From Jacaranda mimosifolia (taxonomy: Eukaryota > Streptophyta > Magnoliopsida > Lamiales > Bignoniaceae): a stretch of DNA of 64,000 nt. The notes under the pieces are model-generated. The model saw only the letters and a program-made list of their open reading frames with translations. It ran no database searches and was not told where the DNA came from. Each line of letters opens with the position of its first letter. The first letter of the stretch is position 1. The stretch is taken from NCBI GenBank assembly GCA_018894105.1, contig CM032117.1, forward strand, positions 46,224,503-46,288,502, read 5' to 3'. Shown here piece after piece: positions 12,032-24,576 of this stretch. The position numbers were made by a program, and so were the translations under genes.

Positions 12032-12700
12032 TCACCAAAATTAGTGTTCAATAATTCCCTGCCCACATGTTCAAATAGATTTTTCTCTGCAGACCATATC
12101 AACGTTCTGAATATTTGGCTCCCTAATTTTGTACAAGTTCTAATATTTGAATTGAAATCCAAACACGCAAACATACACGGGACTGAGCACCCATGTTTTT
12201 AATTTGTCAAGCTTGCTAGTTTGAATTAATTTTAATATTGTTTATAGTCATACTCCATAATTACTATAATTCATCACATATTAGTAGTTATTGGAATTGA
12301 TTTACTCCAAATTTTGACAAATTATCTGGTGGTTCTGATCATTTAATGAATAATTATAAGGATTCTTTCGGCTTGATATAATATATTCCATATGAGAACA
12401 AAATATTTAATTGTTCAAAATTATTTTTGGGTGTTAAGAAGTTAAAAGTAAAAAATAAACCGCTTAAAACAGCGTAAATTACTGAATATAAAATGCTGAG
12501 AAAATAAAAAGACCACTTTGTCCAAGTTTGATACTTATGCCTTTTGGAAGGGGAGGACCTGCTACTTATTGAATTTTAGCCAAAGCCCACATATGAACCG
12601 CACAACCGTCCACCAAGATCGAATTTGTTTTCTTGATGTAAATCCTTCCAATCGGAATGTTACAACTATTATAATTCAATTACTAATAAATTATGAAAAG
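12032..12700. other. Unassigned intergenic DNA
   Basis: AT-rich sequence without recognisable gene or element. A short open stretch at 12518-12787 runs into the following LTR and has no domain; it is not considered coding. Confidence 0.5.
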
Positions 12701-12955
12701 GATAGTGATGAGGGTTCGAATCGGGACGTAGGTACTCCGATTCCGATCTATATTGGGCTTAACCCAATGGTGGATATCTTCCATTGATGATGTTTGAGAA
12801 TTCTGCAATCAAGGCAAACGTTAGGCTAGCCGAGTGACCCTCGACTTAGGCCCTCCGATGCTCAAGTCAGTATCAGATTCGACTCCAAATATTGAGCAAC
12901 AGAGTAAGGTAGTTTGAGAGTGTATGAGTGCATACCTTGTGAGGCAAGATAGAGG

Positions 12956-12971
12956 GGTTTTTATATTTTTC
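12956..12971 (-). promoter_or_regulatory. LTR TATA box (minus strand)
   Basis: On the minus strand this reads AAAAATATAAAAACCCC. At the equivalent place the sister LTR has CTATAAATACCCC (34645-34657). The shared position and surrounding conservation support it as the retroelement core promoter. Confidence 0.6.
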
Positions 12972-13302
12972 CCCTTGTAGGAAATGATAGGTAAGCCCTT
13001 GGCTTACCCTTGGGGTCTCCAGCCTCCTCCCGGGGGCAATTAGTCCATTCCCCCATTTGAATTTTGCCAACTAGATGTCCTTTAATGCTACAGGACATGA
13101 CGGTATACGGTGTGGCGCCTGCCGTGTCAGACAGTGAGGGGACGGCATGCGCCATTAATGCGGTGGCGTGCTGCCAGTTAATGCATTTAATGCGGTGGCA
13201 GAATACTGTGCAGAATTCGACCTCCTATCGGCCTGATCGAGGTCGAATATGGTGGATATTATCCGAGGACTCTGAGGCGCCCGTCTGGGCCTGGGGGAGA
13301 CT

Positions 13303-13444
13303 GGTCGAACAGAGTCGACGTGTCCCATGGGCCTTGGGCCGTTGTCTGAACGTTGGGCCTTTGGGGCCACCGCCTGGTCGAACAGGGTCGACGTGGCTCA
13401 TGGGCCCTGGGCCGTTGTCTGAACGTTGGGCCTTTGGGGCCACC
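13303..13444. repeat. 73-bp tandem duplication inside the LTR
   Basis: Units at 13303-13375 and 13376-13444 both begin GGTCGAACAG and end in CCTTTGGGGCCACC. They differ at only a few positions, and the second unit is slightly shorter at the LTR boundary. The sister solo LTR at 34403 lacks an obvious second unit. Confidence 0.9.
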
Positions 13445-13460
13445 CTATATCAGATAGACA

Positions 13461-14974
13461 TAAAGTTGTAAACTTATATTAAATGGATCGGATACACTGT
13501 ATTCGTATTCGCTTCTATTTAAGTTTTATAATATTTGTGTCCAACAGACGTTTATATAATAACATCCGAATTTGTATCCGATAAATATTAATCAAACTCA
13601 AATATATTCGTATCAATTTTAGGATATATACATTTATTAATATTCAAACATCCATTTATAAATATCTGAATATCTATTTATAAATATTTAAATATTCAAA
13701 TCCGTTGACCAGTAATAAAATGCATATCTTTTACTTATTTTCTTTTCTTTTCTTTTCTTTTATTTTAATAACAATGATTTTATGTTTAACATTTAAATCT
13801 TTATTCAATTATAATAATTAATTTTTTTTAATTTTAAAATTTTTAAAAATTTTAAATTCAAAATTTAATTATTAACTAGTTTGTTATATATGACTTTGGT
13901 TCATCTTTGATACTTAATATTTTTGTGTATTATATTTTAATATAATTTAAAGAAAACTAGATTTCATGTTGGCTATTGAATGTTGACATTTAATTATAGA
14001 TATGTAGATATTAATAATGTTAATTAATAAAAATATTCTCTATTATTAATATTTTAGGGGTTTAAAGTTATAGAGTTGTGGGATTTTAGGATTTAGGATT
14101 TAGAGTTTAAGTTTTATATTTAGATAAATTTTATTAATTCTCTGAAAAAATAATACTACAAGTCTACAAAATAAAATTATAAATTGATATATTCGTCTTA
14201 TATTATATGTACAGAGTATGGTTAGATATTTTAAAACATTTAATGTCCTTTAGCTAGTTAATAATTTTAGTATTTTACTACTTTATTTTAGAATTATAAA
14301 ATAATTATTCTTGATTTAGTTAATTTTTAATTAATAATTTACTTTATGATTAGTTAATATTAATAAAATGACAACAACATCAATTAATAAGGTCAAGGAA
14401 TCATAAATTTATATTGATTAACTTTATTGTTTATATATTGATTTTTCAATTCTTTCTCGATTAGTATTGTTTAATTATTATTACAAATGTCTGTCAATTT
14501 TTCATAATTCTTAGCTATTATTTTTTTCTTATTAATTCTTTAATTACTTATTTATACTTATATTTATTTATCTATGGATTATGAGATTTTGTATTGAAAA
14601 AATAAAAATAATTTATTATGCACAATAATATATTATATATGATAATATTTTAATATTATTTATATATTAAAATAAATGAAAAATTAGAATATATTATATA
14701 TACTAATTTTTTAAATATTATTTATTAGATATGGATAACGAATTTAATTTATAGATAATTGAATATATCAACAGATATATCCAACTGATATATATTTGGA
14801 GCAAATATTAAATGGATTGAATATGCAATTACCATATTTGCATCCATTTACGGTTGAATATTTGTTAGTCAAATATAGATAATGTCCTCTTTAAATGAAT
14901 ACAGATAATATGCTCAATAAATGATTTCGAATGCAAATGGTAAATGAATTTTTAAATATCTATTTATAGCCCTA
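13461..14974. mobile_element. Non-autonomous hAT element, TSD GATAGACA/GGTAGACA
   Basis: Left end TAAAGTTGTAAAC; right end inward TAGGGCTATAAATAG. The left looks like a G-to-A decayed form of TAGGGCTGTAAAC. The flanking 8-mers GATAGACA (13453-13460) and GGTAGACA (14975-14982) match at seven of eight. Internal ATCCGAAT and GGATATG-type motifs near both ends resemble those of the element at 3751-4670. The core is extremely AT-rich and has no coding. Its left TSD overlaps the right TSD (GATAG) of the solo LTR, so one element inserted exactly at the edge of the other. Confidence 0.8.
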
Positions 14975-15080
14975 GGTAGACATGTGTGTTCAATCAGTAC
15001 CCTACTCTTTTCCAATAGTTGTGCTAATTTTCCTACGAATAATGCATAACTAATTGATTACTCTTCAAACATACAATTCT

Positions 15081-17119
15081 CACTACAACAAAATCAAACA
15101 TTAAAGACAATAAAAAATGTCACTTAAATAATGTTATAGTGGCAATTTCATATTTAATGATATTTTTTAAAAGTGTAACTAAATTACCTTTGTTTTGGCA
15201 TTAATAAAATGCAACAAAAATTGCATCAAATGACAAGTTAAAATGTCATGGAAAATGCATTAAATAACATGCTAAAGTGCCATTAAAAATTATTTTAAAT
15301 TAAATGCTAATATGCCACTAAAAATTGCATGTAGTGGCATGTTAAAACGCTACAAAAGTTCATTTACATGACAAGGTAATGTGTCATAAAACAACCAATA
15401 AATAGCACGTTAAAATATCACAGAAATACTTTTAAATAATATGCTAATGTGACAAAAAAATGCATATAGTGATGTTAAAATGCCGCAAAAGATTCCTTTA
15501 TATGACATACTAATATGCCATAAAATTAATTAAATAACATGCTAAATTAAATGGCAAAATGATTCTATTAAGTGGCATATTTAATCTGCTTCTAGCACCC
15601 CATATATGAGACTCTAACATTTTTTTTCTTTTGATGCTATATGAGACTCTAACATAATCCAATTGCTTTGTATAAGATTCGAACCTACCAACATCTTGTT
15701 GTGAAAGATATGAGTTTACCATCAAGCTACCTATCAAATGTTCATCATAAATTTTCAAAAATATAATTATATTTTTATACCTTAAAAGCATATTTTATCA
15801 ACTATTTAAATATTTGCTCGAAATTATTTTATTAAATAATATATTTGAAAAAGTGTGAGACATTAAATTTGGAGAGAAAATATTAATATATATATATATA
15901 TATATAGGTGAGGAGAAAAAATAGGCAAAAACTTAAATTTTTTTATACTTCTTGAAAAATATAGTTAATTTAGTTGATATAATAAAATTATATTAATTAG
16001 TTAATTTAATCAATACATTATGATAAGATATAAATTTATAAATTTTACAGTTATTAATAACTATATATACTTTATGTATTTTTCTGATATTTATTTCATG
16101 TCACACCATAACTAAATTATGAGTGATTTTTTTTAAGAAAAAAGTAGTACTTGTGATAGTTAAATACTTTTAAGATATAGTTATGTTAGTAATTTCAATA
16201 CAACTACGTTTTTATAATATTTATTAATCGATTACTACTAAGTATTATATTACGATGGCATTTTTTATTACCATTACTATATTATAATGTGCCACTATAC
16301 TGTAAAACAGTGTCAAATTAGTGCCACTAAGTAATTTGTGGTACTTTTTACAAATGACACCATAAATAAATATGAGTGGCATTTTTTAAGAAAAAAATAG
16401 TGATACTACTTAAATGCCTTGCATATATATATATTTATGTTGGCATTTTTAATCAAATGTCACTATTTTTTTTGTCACGTATTAATCAAACGCCACTAAT
16501 ATATTGTACATTTTTCAACAATTATCACCATATGACTATTGTGTGTAATTACACTACCGAATGCCACTAAGTTAGCATCACTAAATGTTTTGTGGCAGTC
16601 TTCTAAGTGACACCATAAATAAATATGAGTGACACTTTTTAAGAAAAATTAGTGGCACTAGTAAAATGCCTTCAAATCATATTTTTGTTGGCATTTTTAA
16701 TCAGATATCACTATTTTAAATGTCATCTAATAATAAATGCCACTAAATATTTTATTATAGTGACTTTTTTTTTTTCACTATCATCATATTACTTTTGTGT
16801 GTCAATACACTATAAATGCTACTAAGTTAGTGTCACTGAATATTTTAGGACATTTTTTTTCAAATGACACTATAACTACATATTAGTGGTATTTTTCTGA
16901 AAAAAAATTAGTGATGCTAGTTAAATATATTTGAAATACATTTATCTTGATATTTTTAATCAAATGTCACTATTTTTTCTGTTATTTAATAATCAAATGC
17001 CACCGAATATTAAATTATAGTGGCATTCTTTTACAACTATCACTATAATATTTTTTTATATCATTATATTATAAAATGTCACAAAGTTAGTGCCACTAAA
17101 TGCCAATTTTCTAGTAGTA
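15081..17119. mobile_element. Non-autonomous CACTA element with TGCCACT subterminal repeats
   Basis: Left end CACTACAACAAAATC; right end inward TACTACTAGAAAATTGG, a good inverted CACTA terminus. The flanking triplets TCT (15078-15080) and CCT (17120-17122) match at two of three, acceptable for a 3-bp duplication with decay. Many copies of TGCCACTA / AGTGGCA lie within roughly 600 bp of each end, clustered in the way CACTA transposase-binding repeats are. The middle (about 15600-16100) is AT-rich with no transposase genes. Length is 2,039 bp. Confidence 0.85.
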
Positions 17120-17219
17120 CCTACATATTAATAATTAATAACTTTTGTTGATTATAATTAAAAAGAAATAACATTTGCTTCGAATATTCACAACTATAAT
17201 TTGCAGTTATAGCTACAAG

Positions 17220-17405
17220 ATTATTAATTTCATAGCAATTTTTTCGGATAGCATATTAGTGACCTCGTAAAGATGGTTACTAAGTTTTCTTTTAAATTAT
17301 ATTAGAATTGATCACTAAATCAATCATTAAACGAACACAGATTAGTGACTGCAGTCTACTGTTACTAAAATTTGATCACTAAAATTCAATTTCTTTTATA
17401 GTGTC
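17220..17405. mobile_element. Truncated CACTA remnant (one end only)
   Basis: The stretch ends in TTTCTTTTATAGTG, the right terminus of a CACTA element. It contains repeated TTAGTGAC / GATCACTAA motifs different from those of the neighbouring element at 15081. No matching left terminus was found, so only a 3'-side subterminal fragment survives. Confidence 0.6.
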
Positions 17406-18051
17406 ACTTCAACTTAACTATTATTTTACCCATATTATTTTAACTTTTTAAAATTATGGCTCTCTCTAATATATCTGTCCATTATTAGTATATCAATGAT
17501 CACATCTCGAAATATTTTATCTATTTCTTTAGAAGAAAAACAATAATTTTCCTTTTAGCTAGTGTATCTAAACGGGATTTTTGTTTGGATTGATTTTGCA
17601 GGGTATTGATGGTTGGGTGACATTGATTTGTCTAAATCAATAGAGCTGTTCATCAGGACTCCATTATTGTAAAATTTGCAGTGTTCTTCTCCCCCAAAAA
17701 AACTGGAATGGCCCACTTGATGTCACTTTTTGCCTCATATGGGTTTCAAACTTTTAATCACTCTTTGATGATTGCGCATATCGTATAAATCAATCTGTCA
17801 ATCTGTTTTTGTTTTGATTCAACCCATTCTCATCTATACAAACAATTGTAATTATAATCTTTTAATATACGTACCCCACAACTCCCACTTAGTGACTAAT
17901 AAAAACAGGTTTGCCACAGTAAAAAAGATAACCCCCTTTCTGCTCTTCCATCATTATTTTACTTTCACTAACCATGACTCACTTGTGGGGTACAACATTT
18001 AAAGATTACAAACTATATCTTGGACCAACTTTCAAAAAGTTTTGATTCGCC
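17406..18051. other. Unassigned intergenic DNA
   Basis: No gene, RNA gene or transposon terminus recognised. The open stretch at 17772-18002 lacks a domain and lies in low-complexity sequence. Confidence 0.5.
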
Positions 18052-18061
18052 TTTTAAATTA

Positions 18062-18993
18062 GAGTAAATTATTAAAATAGGACACAGTAAATAAATTTAT
18101 TTTACGAAAGAAGATCAAAATTAAGGACCATTGTAAAATTAAGATTACAATTGTAAAACAATCGAAAAAAAGACAAGGCTCGCCGGAAGCCACAGTCAGC
18201 TCATTGAAAAGTACAGTCAACGCTGGAATATGCTTTTGTCGCGCTCGACTGGCATAAGTTTATGTCTTGTCATGTGCCACGTGTATCTTGATAAAGAAAA
18301 TTGCAAAAATAGAACAATAAGTAAGGTTATTTCTGTAAAAGAAGACTGGAATTAAGGAGCAACAAAAAAGGATAATCAAACTTAAGTAGTAGCAAAAAGG
18401 ATAACACATAAAACTAAAATAAGCAGTAGTATTGTCAATTTTACCCGATGCAAACTTGTCAAATTATTAGATTTTGCATCATTACTCATTTTTGGATTAA
18501 TCGATTGAATTTTTTAGCATTCTAACTTCGTAAATTTTCATTTGATTTTGTATCAGTATTCATTTCGAATGAATTGAGCAAATTTCGTTGTATCACAATG
18601 TCATCAATTTTTGCCCGAATTTTTGCTATTCAATATTCCAGTGTTATGTGGTTATTTATTTATTTATTTTTTATGCTCTTTAATGTTTTGCTTCTTAAGA
18701 TTGGTTATCTTTTTTGCTGCTTCTTAATTCTAGTCCTCTTTCGCGAAATGACCTTACTTATGGTCATGTTTTGCAATTTTTTCTTTATCAAAGTATGTGT
18801 GGCATATGACGAGGCACAGAGCTGTGCCAGTCAAGCGCCACACAAGTATATTCCGTCATTGAATGTGCTTTATGGAAAGTATTGTCCTTTTTCTTGATTT
18901 TTTTATAGTTATGTCCTATTTTTGCCACAGCCTTAATTTTGGTGCTCTCTTATAAAATGACATTATTTATGATCCTATTTTTATAATTTTTCC
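18062..18993. mobile_element. Non-autonomous Mutator-like element with long inverted repeats
   Basis: The two halves are inverted copies of each other over roughly 250 bp per side. For example AGTCAACGCTGGAATATGC (left) pairs with the reverse of GCATATTCCGT-type sequence on the right, and a GTCATGTGCCAC stretch has a partner in GTGGCATATGAC. The outer ends are about GAGTAAATTATTAAAATAGG and, inward, GGAAAAATTATAAAAATAGG. Nine-base flanks TTTAAATTA (just before 18062) and TTTAAATTT (18994-19002) match at eight of nine, as expected for a Mutator-type duplication. A second copy of the terminal motif sits inside (about 18295-18365 and 18700-18790). No transposase is present. Confidence 0.75.
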
Positions 18994-19002
18994 TTTAAAT
19001 TT

Positions 19003-21725
19003 ATTCTTTGAACTAGCCATTGTTTCAAAGACACATGCATTCTGCTATCTCGCTATTAAATGCTAATTTTCTTCCATTTTCTTAGCTGATTCGTGCTGCA
19101 CCAAAATATTAATATTTAACATTGTTACTAATGATTATTTTAGGTAATGTTAAGGATTTTTTATGACAACCTAGTAATCATAAAATAACATACACTTATG
19201 ATAATATTTTTTTTATTAGAATACACGTATTATTAATTGATAAAATTGACTATTTAAATATTTTTTTTTATATTATGGTAACTTATCAAAATTTTATTGT
19301 GATAAGTTGTACAACTTATTATCATGTTGCATAAAATAACAAGACATTAATTAAGCCCCAACGGTGTAATTTTGGAGTTTCTCTCATTTTAAAGATAAAA
19401 TTGTAGTACAAGTTTTAATCTACTCTAAAGCGTTTTGCATAACTTTATACTTAACATCCTATAGTTTTCTTCACCTATATATGGTGCTAATTAGCTTTAG
19501 AAAAATTGAGACAACAGAAACACAGTCTTAGGAGAAAAAGTGAGGACTAAAACAAACAACCTGACCTTTTGGTCACCTTTGTTGAGAAAAATTGATCCTC
19601 AACCAAGAACCCTAGATTTATTTGAGGAAAATAAATCCTCGGTCGATAACCCTAGCTAGGTTAATTAGGGGTAACGTTGTTGTCATTGTTCCTAGAAGAG
19701 GTGAAGAAAGTACGACGCATTTGATGCCAAAAAAATTTCACTGGTATAGAGAAGGAATAATTTTTGGGAATGTCCTCCTTTTAAATATCGACAAGTGTAC
19801 ATATTAATACATACCCCTAATGCAATGGAATTTACATATTAATTACTACAAATATGTAATGCATATTAATGCATACCCCAACTTATCCGCAATATATACT
19901 AGAACACAAATAATGTTAATGTTATCACATTTTAAATTATTATGTTAAAGATACCATTGATGATATGTATTAATATGCATTACATATTTGTAGCAATTTT
20001 ATTTTGCAATGATAATAGTTAATATAAATTTAACATTGACGAGTTTTAGTCCAAATTTTCACATAGTTAACATATATACATGTGTACACTTGTACCATAA
20101 CAAGACAAATATACTCAGTCATTGCTGTATTTTTTGTTCTCACAAATATATCGCTAATTGCCGATAGTAAGATATATACAAATATGCAACTTGCGTTACT
20201 ATTTAGTATAATTAATTATACCAATATCTTATATATATATATACACAACTGGTGTCAAAATTAAATTATTGACATCACTCATCAAATAAATAAATAAGCC
20301 TATGAATATCGATAGTCATTCTAACAAATAAAAAAATCCTTCTCATTTAACATACATAATTAATGATATTTGTCATTATTTTTTCTCACCAATATTTTTT
20401 TTATGCAGTGGTACTAATTTTTGGCCAATTTTTCTATTTCAGCTATTGTTTTAAAATAAAAACGTTATTATTTTCCTTTTTTAACCCTGTGCTCATCAAA
20501 ATTTTGCCTCACCTTTTATGATGTAGCTTTAGACGACCAATAACTTAAATAAATGAAAATGGCCCATGTTCTGATTTTGCAAATCTAAGATTGGCTTCAT
20601 CATGATCAGAATGTAAGTGAATTTCCTTGCCCAACTTTTGTTGCAAATAAATCATTAAAGACTGCTGCACAAGAATGGCATCTCCGCCTTTATTAGGCCA
20701 ATTGCATTGAGAATTTTACAGATAATAACAAGTGATTAAAGTATGTTATCTTATGGGCATCATGCCTTTTCTTTCTTTCTTTCTTTCTTCTCTTCTTCTT
20801 TAATTTTCAAAAGAGAAATCTTTGCTGATTCTGCCAACTACCCCAGTAAACCCACAGTTTATTGTTAATATGTTTAGGGTTATCAAACTATTTAAAACCA
20901 TCTATTTCAATTTATATTTCATCTCTTATTCCATTTCACAAACATAAGACATATGTATTCAATATTTTCTTACAAAAATAATTGATTGAGAATTAAATAT
21001 ATTTAATATAGATATATTAAATTAGAATAAAAAATATAATACGTCATGAAATAAAGGATTCAAAGTGGAGTACCAAACTATCCACTTATCCAATGATCCT
21101 TCCTTGATTGGCCACAACTTCTTTTGTTCAATCTAAACTGCGCCTATTTGTGTTATATTTATTGGTACTGTAATATGTAGTGTATTAATTATTGCATGGG
21201 CCAGCATATCTCAAACTACTAGCAGTACAAAACAAAGTTGTGTAATAAATAGCACGTGGATTTGCAGACGTTTTCATGTTATATGAACAGTAACTTTGAA
21301 TGCGGTGTTTTTTCTTCTATTTCGTGTCGACCAAAATAAATGAATAAATATTGAATAGTTTGTGTTCTGTAAAGGGCTGCTTGCCTCAACAGTATGTCTC
21401 ACGTTCTTCTGTTTATGATTAGTTACTGATCAGCACCTAATTATTTACTGATTAACACTTATGATGATCTTCCCAAAAATTTCTCAAGATAATTATATAT
21501 GTTTTATTCACAACTCTACTTCTGTATTAATACTGTAAAAACCCATATATACATATACATATATGTATATAGACGACTTACGGCTACTAATCATGCATGC
21601 AAGAGATGCTTAATTACCAAATGAGGTTCTCACACTTACAAATTAGTTGATCACTCTCGAAGTTTAAGGCTGTGTTTGGTCCTTGAAAATATTTACAAAA
21701 ATATTATGCTTCCTTCGAGTAGTTA
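19003..21725. other. AT-rich intergenic DNA
   Basis: No gene recognised. It contains the inverted repeat at 19842-19996, a (CTTT)n tract at about 20768-20800, and a TATA-rich stretch near 20228-20243. The phrase GGCTGTGTTTGGTCC at about 21669 resembles the end of some plant DNA elements, but no partner was found. A short open stretch at 18574-18897 lies inside the preceding element and is not coding. Confidence 0.5.
19842..19996. repeat. Inverted repeat able to form a hairpin
   Basis: The left arm TACAAATATGTAATGCATA (from about 19846) is matched in reverse by TATGCATTACATATTTGTA (ending about 19992). Including flanks, each arm spans roughly 33 bp, with about 85 bp between them. This could be a very small folded-back transposon or a chance AT-rich structure; no target-site duplication was identified. 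Confidence 0.6.
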
Positions 21726-24561
21726 TGTAGCCCCCAGGAGGTGCTTGCTGCAGCTTGAGGTGCTATTCGGGTCTTATTCACAATAGTTTAAACCAAATAT
21801 TCACCTCCAAAATTTCAATCCAAGAAAATTTAACAAGCTGCACAGCAACCCAAAAACCATTCATTGCAATCTACTATTACATTCCACTAAACCAAAGGCC
21901 CGCAGACACATACATATAAAAAGAAAATGTCAAGCTGACTTAACCATTTACACGAAGTACTCAAAAGTCTAAGCATAAGAGCTAGATGTATTCTAGTCGA
22001 GTTCATAGATATATACATACATAGACACCTGATCTATTATAAAATTTTATATGCCAGCCACTCGGACAAGCCTCGAGCCCTTTAATCTCTTTCAAATCCT
22101 GTCTGGGAAGGAAACAAAAAATAATAGAAGGGGTTAAGTCTTAAGAACTTAGTGAGGGAAGTGGGCAACAAGAACTCAAGGGAAAACTGTTGAAAGTAAA
22201 ACTACCACTAAACAAGGATTCAACAACCAGCAAGATTTTACGATATGAAGCAATGATATAACATAGCACTTGTGGTACCAAATTTATTAGACTGTTGGTA
22301 ATTACATCCTTATTGCTCTCCGAATAGAACATAAATAATAACACAGAGTACAAATATAACATGTCAAATTTCCCTCATTACTCCTTTACCCAAGCATTTA
22401 GCTTGGTATCTAAGAACTATGCTCGGTCCATTAACTCAAGCATTCAACTCGGTACGTAAGCACTCGACTCGGTAGACATGTGGCATGGCTAGCCGCATGC
22501 CAGATCCTGCCACTCACAGATAGCTAACCTCTAACTATTTGCAAGTCAGGATCTTAAGAGGGTACTAGCCGGGAGATCAGCCACCGTCAGCCCATACTTC
22601 TCGATTGTCTTTTCAGATCTAGTCCCAGCCCAACCTAACCCATGGCGTCCCATCGAGCAGTAACAACCCCAAGAGCATCCTCAAGGTGACTTAACATTAT
22701 GCCAATAGATAATACATATTCAAATAACCGATCAGTAACATATATGTGAAACCAAATGTAACAGAACAATCTGTAAACATTGGCCGGCAAGGCCATATAA
22801 ATAGTATACATAATGATTTAAATAGGAGTATAAAATGAGATTTGGTCAGTAAGACCAAAATAACAACATATATAGCAAAAGCCGACAATGTCGTAGGGTA
22901 TACGGGATAGAAACAGATATCACAATAGGTGTTATGGGCACCAGAATAAGTACAATCAAATCCAACAGATAGTCATAGGAAATACAAACATTAAGGATCA
23001 TTCACTTCTCAGAAAAGGAAAGACTAACCCTCACCTTAAAAAAAACTCCATATAAGTGCTATCGACGTCCTATGATCCTGGAGGCTTTAGCTCTTCGTCA
23101 CCTATTCCAATAGAACGTATTTAAATGTCAAAACACTTACACCGTATCTTTTTAAACAATAATTAAACCATTTATACCTTAATATCAGTTGTTTTACAAT
23201 TAATACAATATTTTAATGCTTGATTCCAAAAATACTGCAAGGTAACATGCTAATTATGTCATTAACGCTACGATATACATGAGGGTCATATTCGCTCTGG
23301 TCGATACTCTTTTCCTAAGTCAATAGTTCCTAATCGAAACATAATAATCAATTCAGATTCCTATAATATTTGGTCCTTGCAACGTTACACAAAGTCAAAT
23401 ATAAAAATTACAATGGTTAAATCCAGTTAACGAGAATTCAATCTTTAATGATTCGGCACCATATATCATTATGTACAAAATTAGGGTTTTAATCACCTAC
23501 TTAACTTATTTAAACAAAAATTGTATGTTATTTTACAGATTCTTGTCCACCTAACATTATATATATATATATATCCATGTATCCTATTGTCTCGATTCCA
23601 ATCATATTCTTTCCATATCATTTTATAATACAAGAATTGGTATGGTAACAAGAACAATACAAGTCAATTTGTAATAATCCCAATCCAAACGACTTTTTAC
23701 CAAAGATCTTATTATATCGGAGCTCAATTACCACAAACCAACACCACACATGTGACCACCGCAACGAGACAAAAAATTTATCTCAGGGCCACCGTGCACT
23801 GCCGCTGCTAGAGTTGCTGACCACCACCACCAGTCGACGTGCCTTGATGCATACAAAAGAACGCCCAAATCAATCTCCAACTCCGCCATCAAATTGACCA
23901 TCAATTGTAGCCTTAATCGCGCTACTTCGCCACCTCCGTTGCAGTAAGTTTTGCTCAATCCCGCCGCAGTCGGTGGTCAAAACCAGAAATTGAAAGCACC
24001 ATGTTGTTCTCCAAGCTAAAATCTAAGAACCCACCTTCCAAACTTAAGGTTCCACCGCTGAACTGCTATATTCACCACTCACTGCCGCTGAACCGTTATA
24101 TTCACCACTCGTTGCCGCTGCCCGATTTCAAACTTCAGTTTCCTAGTGGTCTGCCTGTCAAAATAGGGTGTATGTGGTACCGTTGTACTCCTAGTGATGA
24201 GAGAAAGTTTATGGTCGGTTTATTTTTTGGAATTGGCCATCGCTGGAGAAGAAAGGGGTGGTTTGCATGCAGGAGTTGAAGAAAAATTGGGGGGGGGGGG
24301 GAATGATAATGTTTAAAGTAGACATTTTTGGAATTACAAATTGACCCCCAAAACTTTCTTTCAGTTTTCAATTAAGTCTTTCATTTAATGAGTGCCTTAG
24401 ATTGACCTATTTGACTAAAAGTGATTTCAATCTAACCCCAAAACTTTTAAATGACCTACAATTAAGTCTTTTTCTATTTATGTTTTGACCCCCAGATTTT
24501 TTTTTTAAATTATCATAATGATATTTAAATTTTTACCAATTAAATTTTTAGGGATGTTACA
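21726..24561 (-). mobile_element. Long LTR, minus orientation (probable Ty3/gypsy)
   Basis: On the minus strand the unit starts TGTAACATCCCTAAAAATTT and ends GGGGGCTACA, so it is bounded by TG...CA. The order of sequence types matches large gypsy LTRs of plants: a U3 with 'GGGGTCAA...TTAATTG' phrases, a GC-rich middle (23750-24250), a CTAAGTC...TTACCCC-type stretch, then U5. It is preceded on its own strand by a polypurine tract (24562-24576), which marks it as a 3' LTR. Its U5-side half (21726-22600) is an inverted copy of 24585-25173. No exact 5-bp duplication was found at its outer edge. It includes a run of 13 G at 24289-24301. Apparent open frames here (22141-22362, 24001-24279) are LTR sequence. 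Confidence 0.7.
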
Positions 24562-24576
24562 ATCCTCCCCCTTTTA
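24562..24576 (-). other. Polypurine tract of the minus-oriented LTR
   Basis: The minus strand reads AAAAGGGGGAGGAT directly before the LTR's TGTAACATCC. This is the usual position and composition of the plus-strand primer of an LTR retroelement. Confidence 0.6.

Larger units (their letters stand above)
12706..13452 (-). mobile_element. Solo LTR, minus orientation, TSD GATAG
   Basis: Plus-strand ends are TGATGAGGG and CTATATCA, so the unit is bounded by TG...CA. It is flanked by a perfect 5-bp duplication GATAG (12701-12705 and 13453-13457). It is homologous along its length to 34403-35207, for example in the shared GATGCTCAAGTCAGTA-type stretch, GTGCATACCTTGTG, and GGCATGCGCCATTAATG. A TATA box on the minus strand (near 12956-12971) with a transcribed-type sequence after it gives the orientation. 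No internal retroelement region is present, so the copy is a solo LTR left by LTR-LTR recombination. It carries a 73-bp tandem duplication near its U3 end. A Ty3/gypsy source is likely but is inference. Confidence 0.87.

Noticed and set aside
13064..13471. 135-codon plus-strand open frame and overlapping minus frames
   Set aside because: They lie in the GC-rich U3 of the solo LTR and owe their length to composition and the 73-bp tandem repeat; no domain.
24001..24279. 92-codon open frame with repeated IHHSLPLN segments
   Set aside because: Lies in the GC-rich part of the minus LTR, and the repeat is a short duplication within the LTR.
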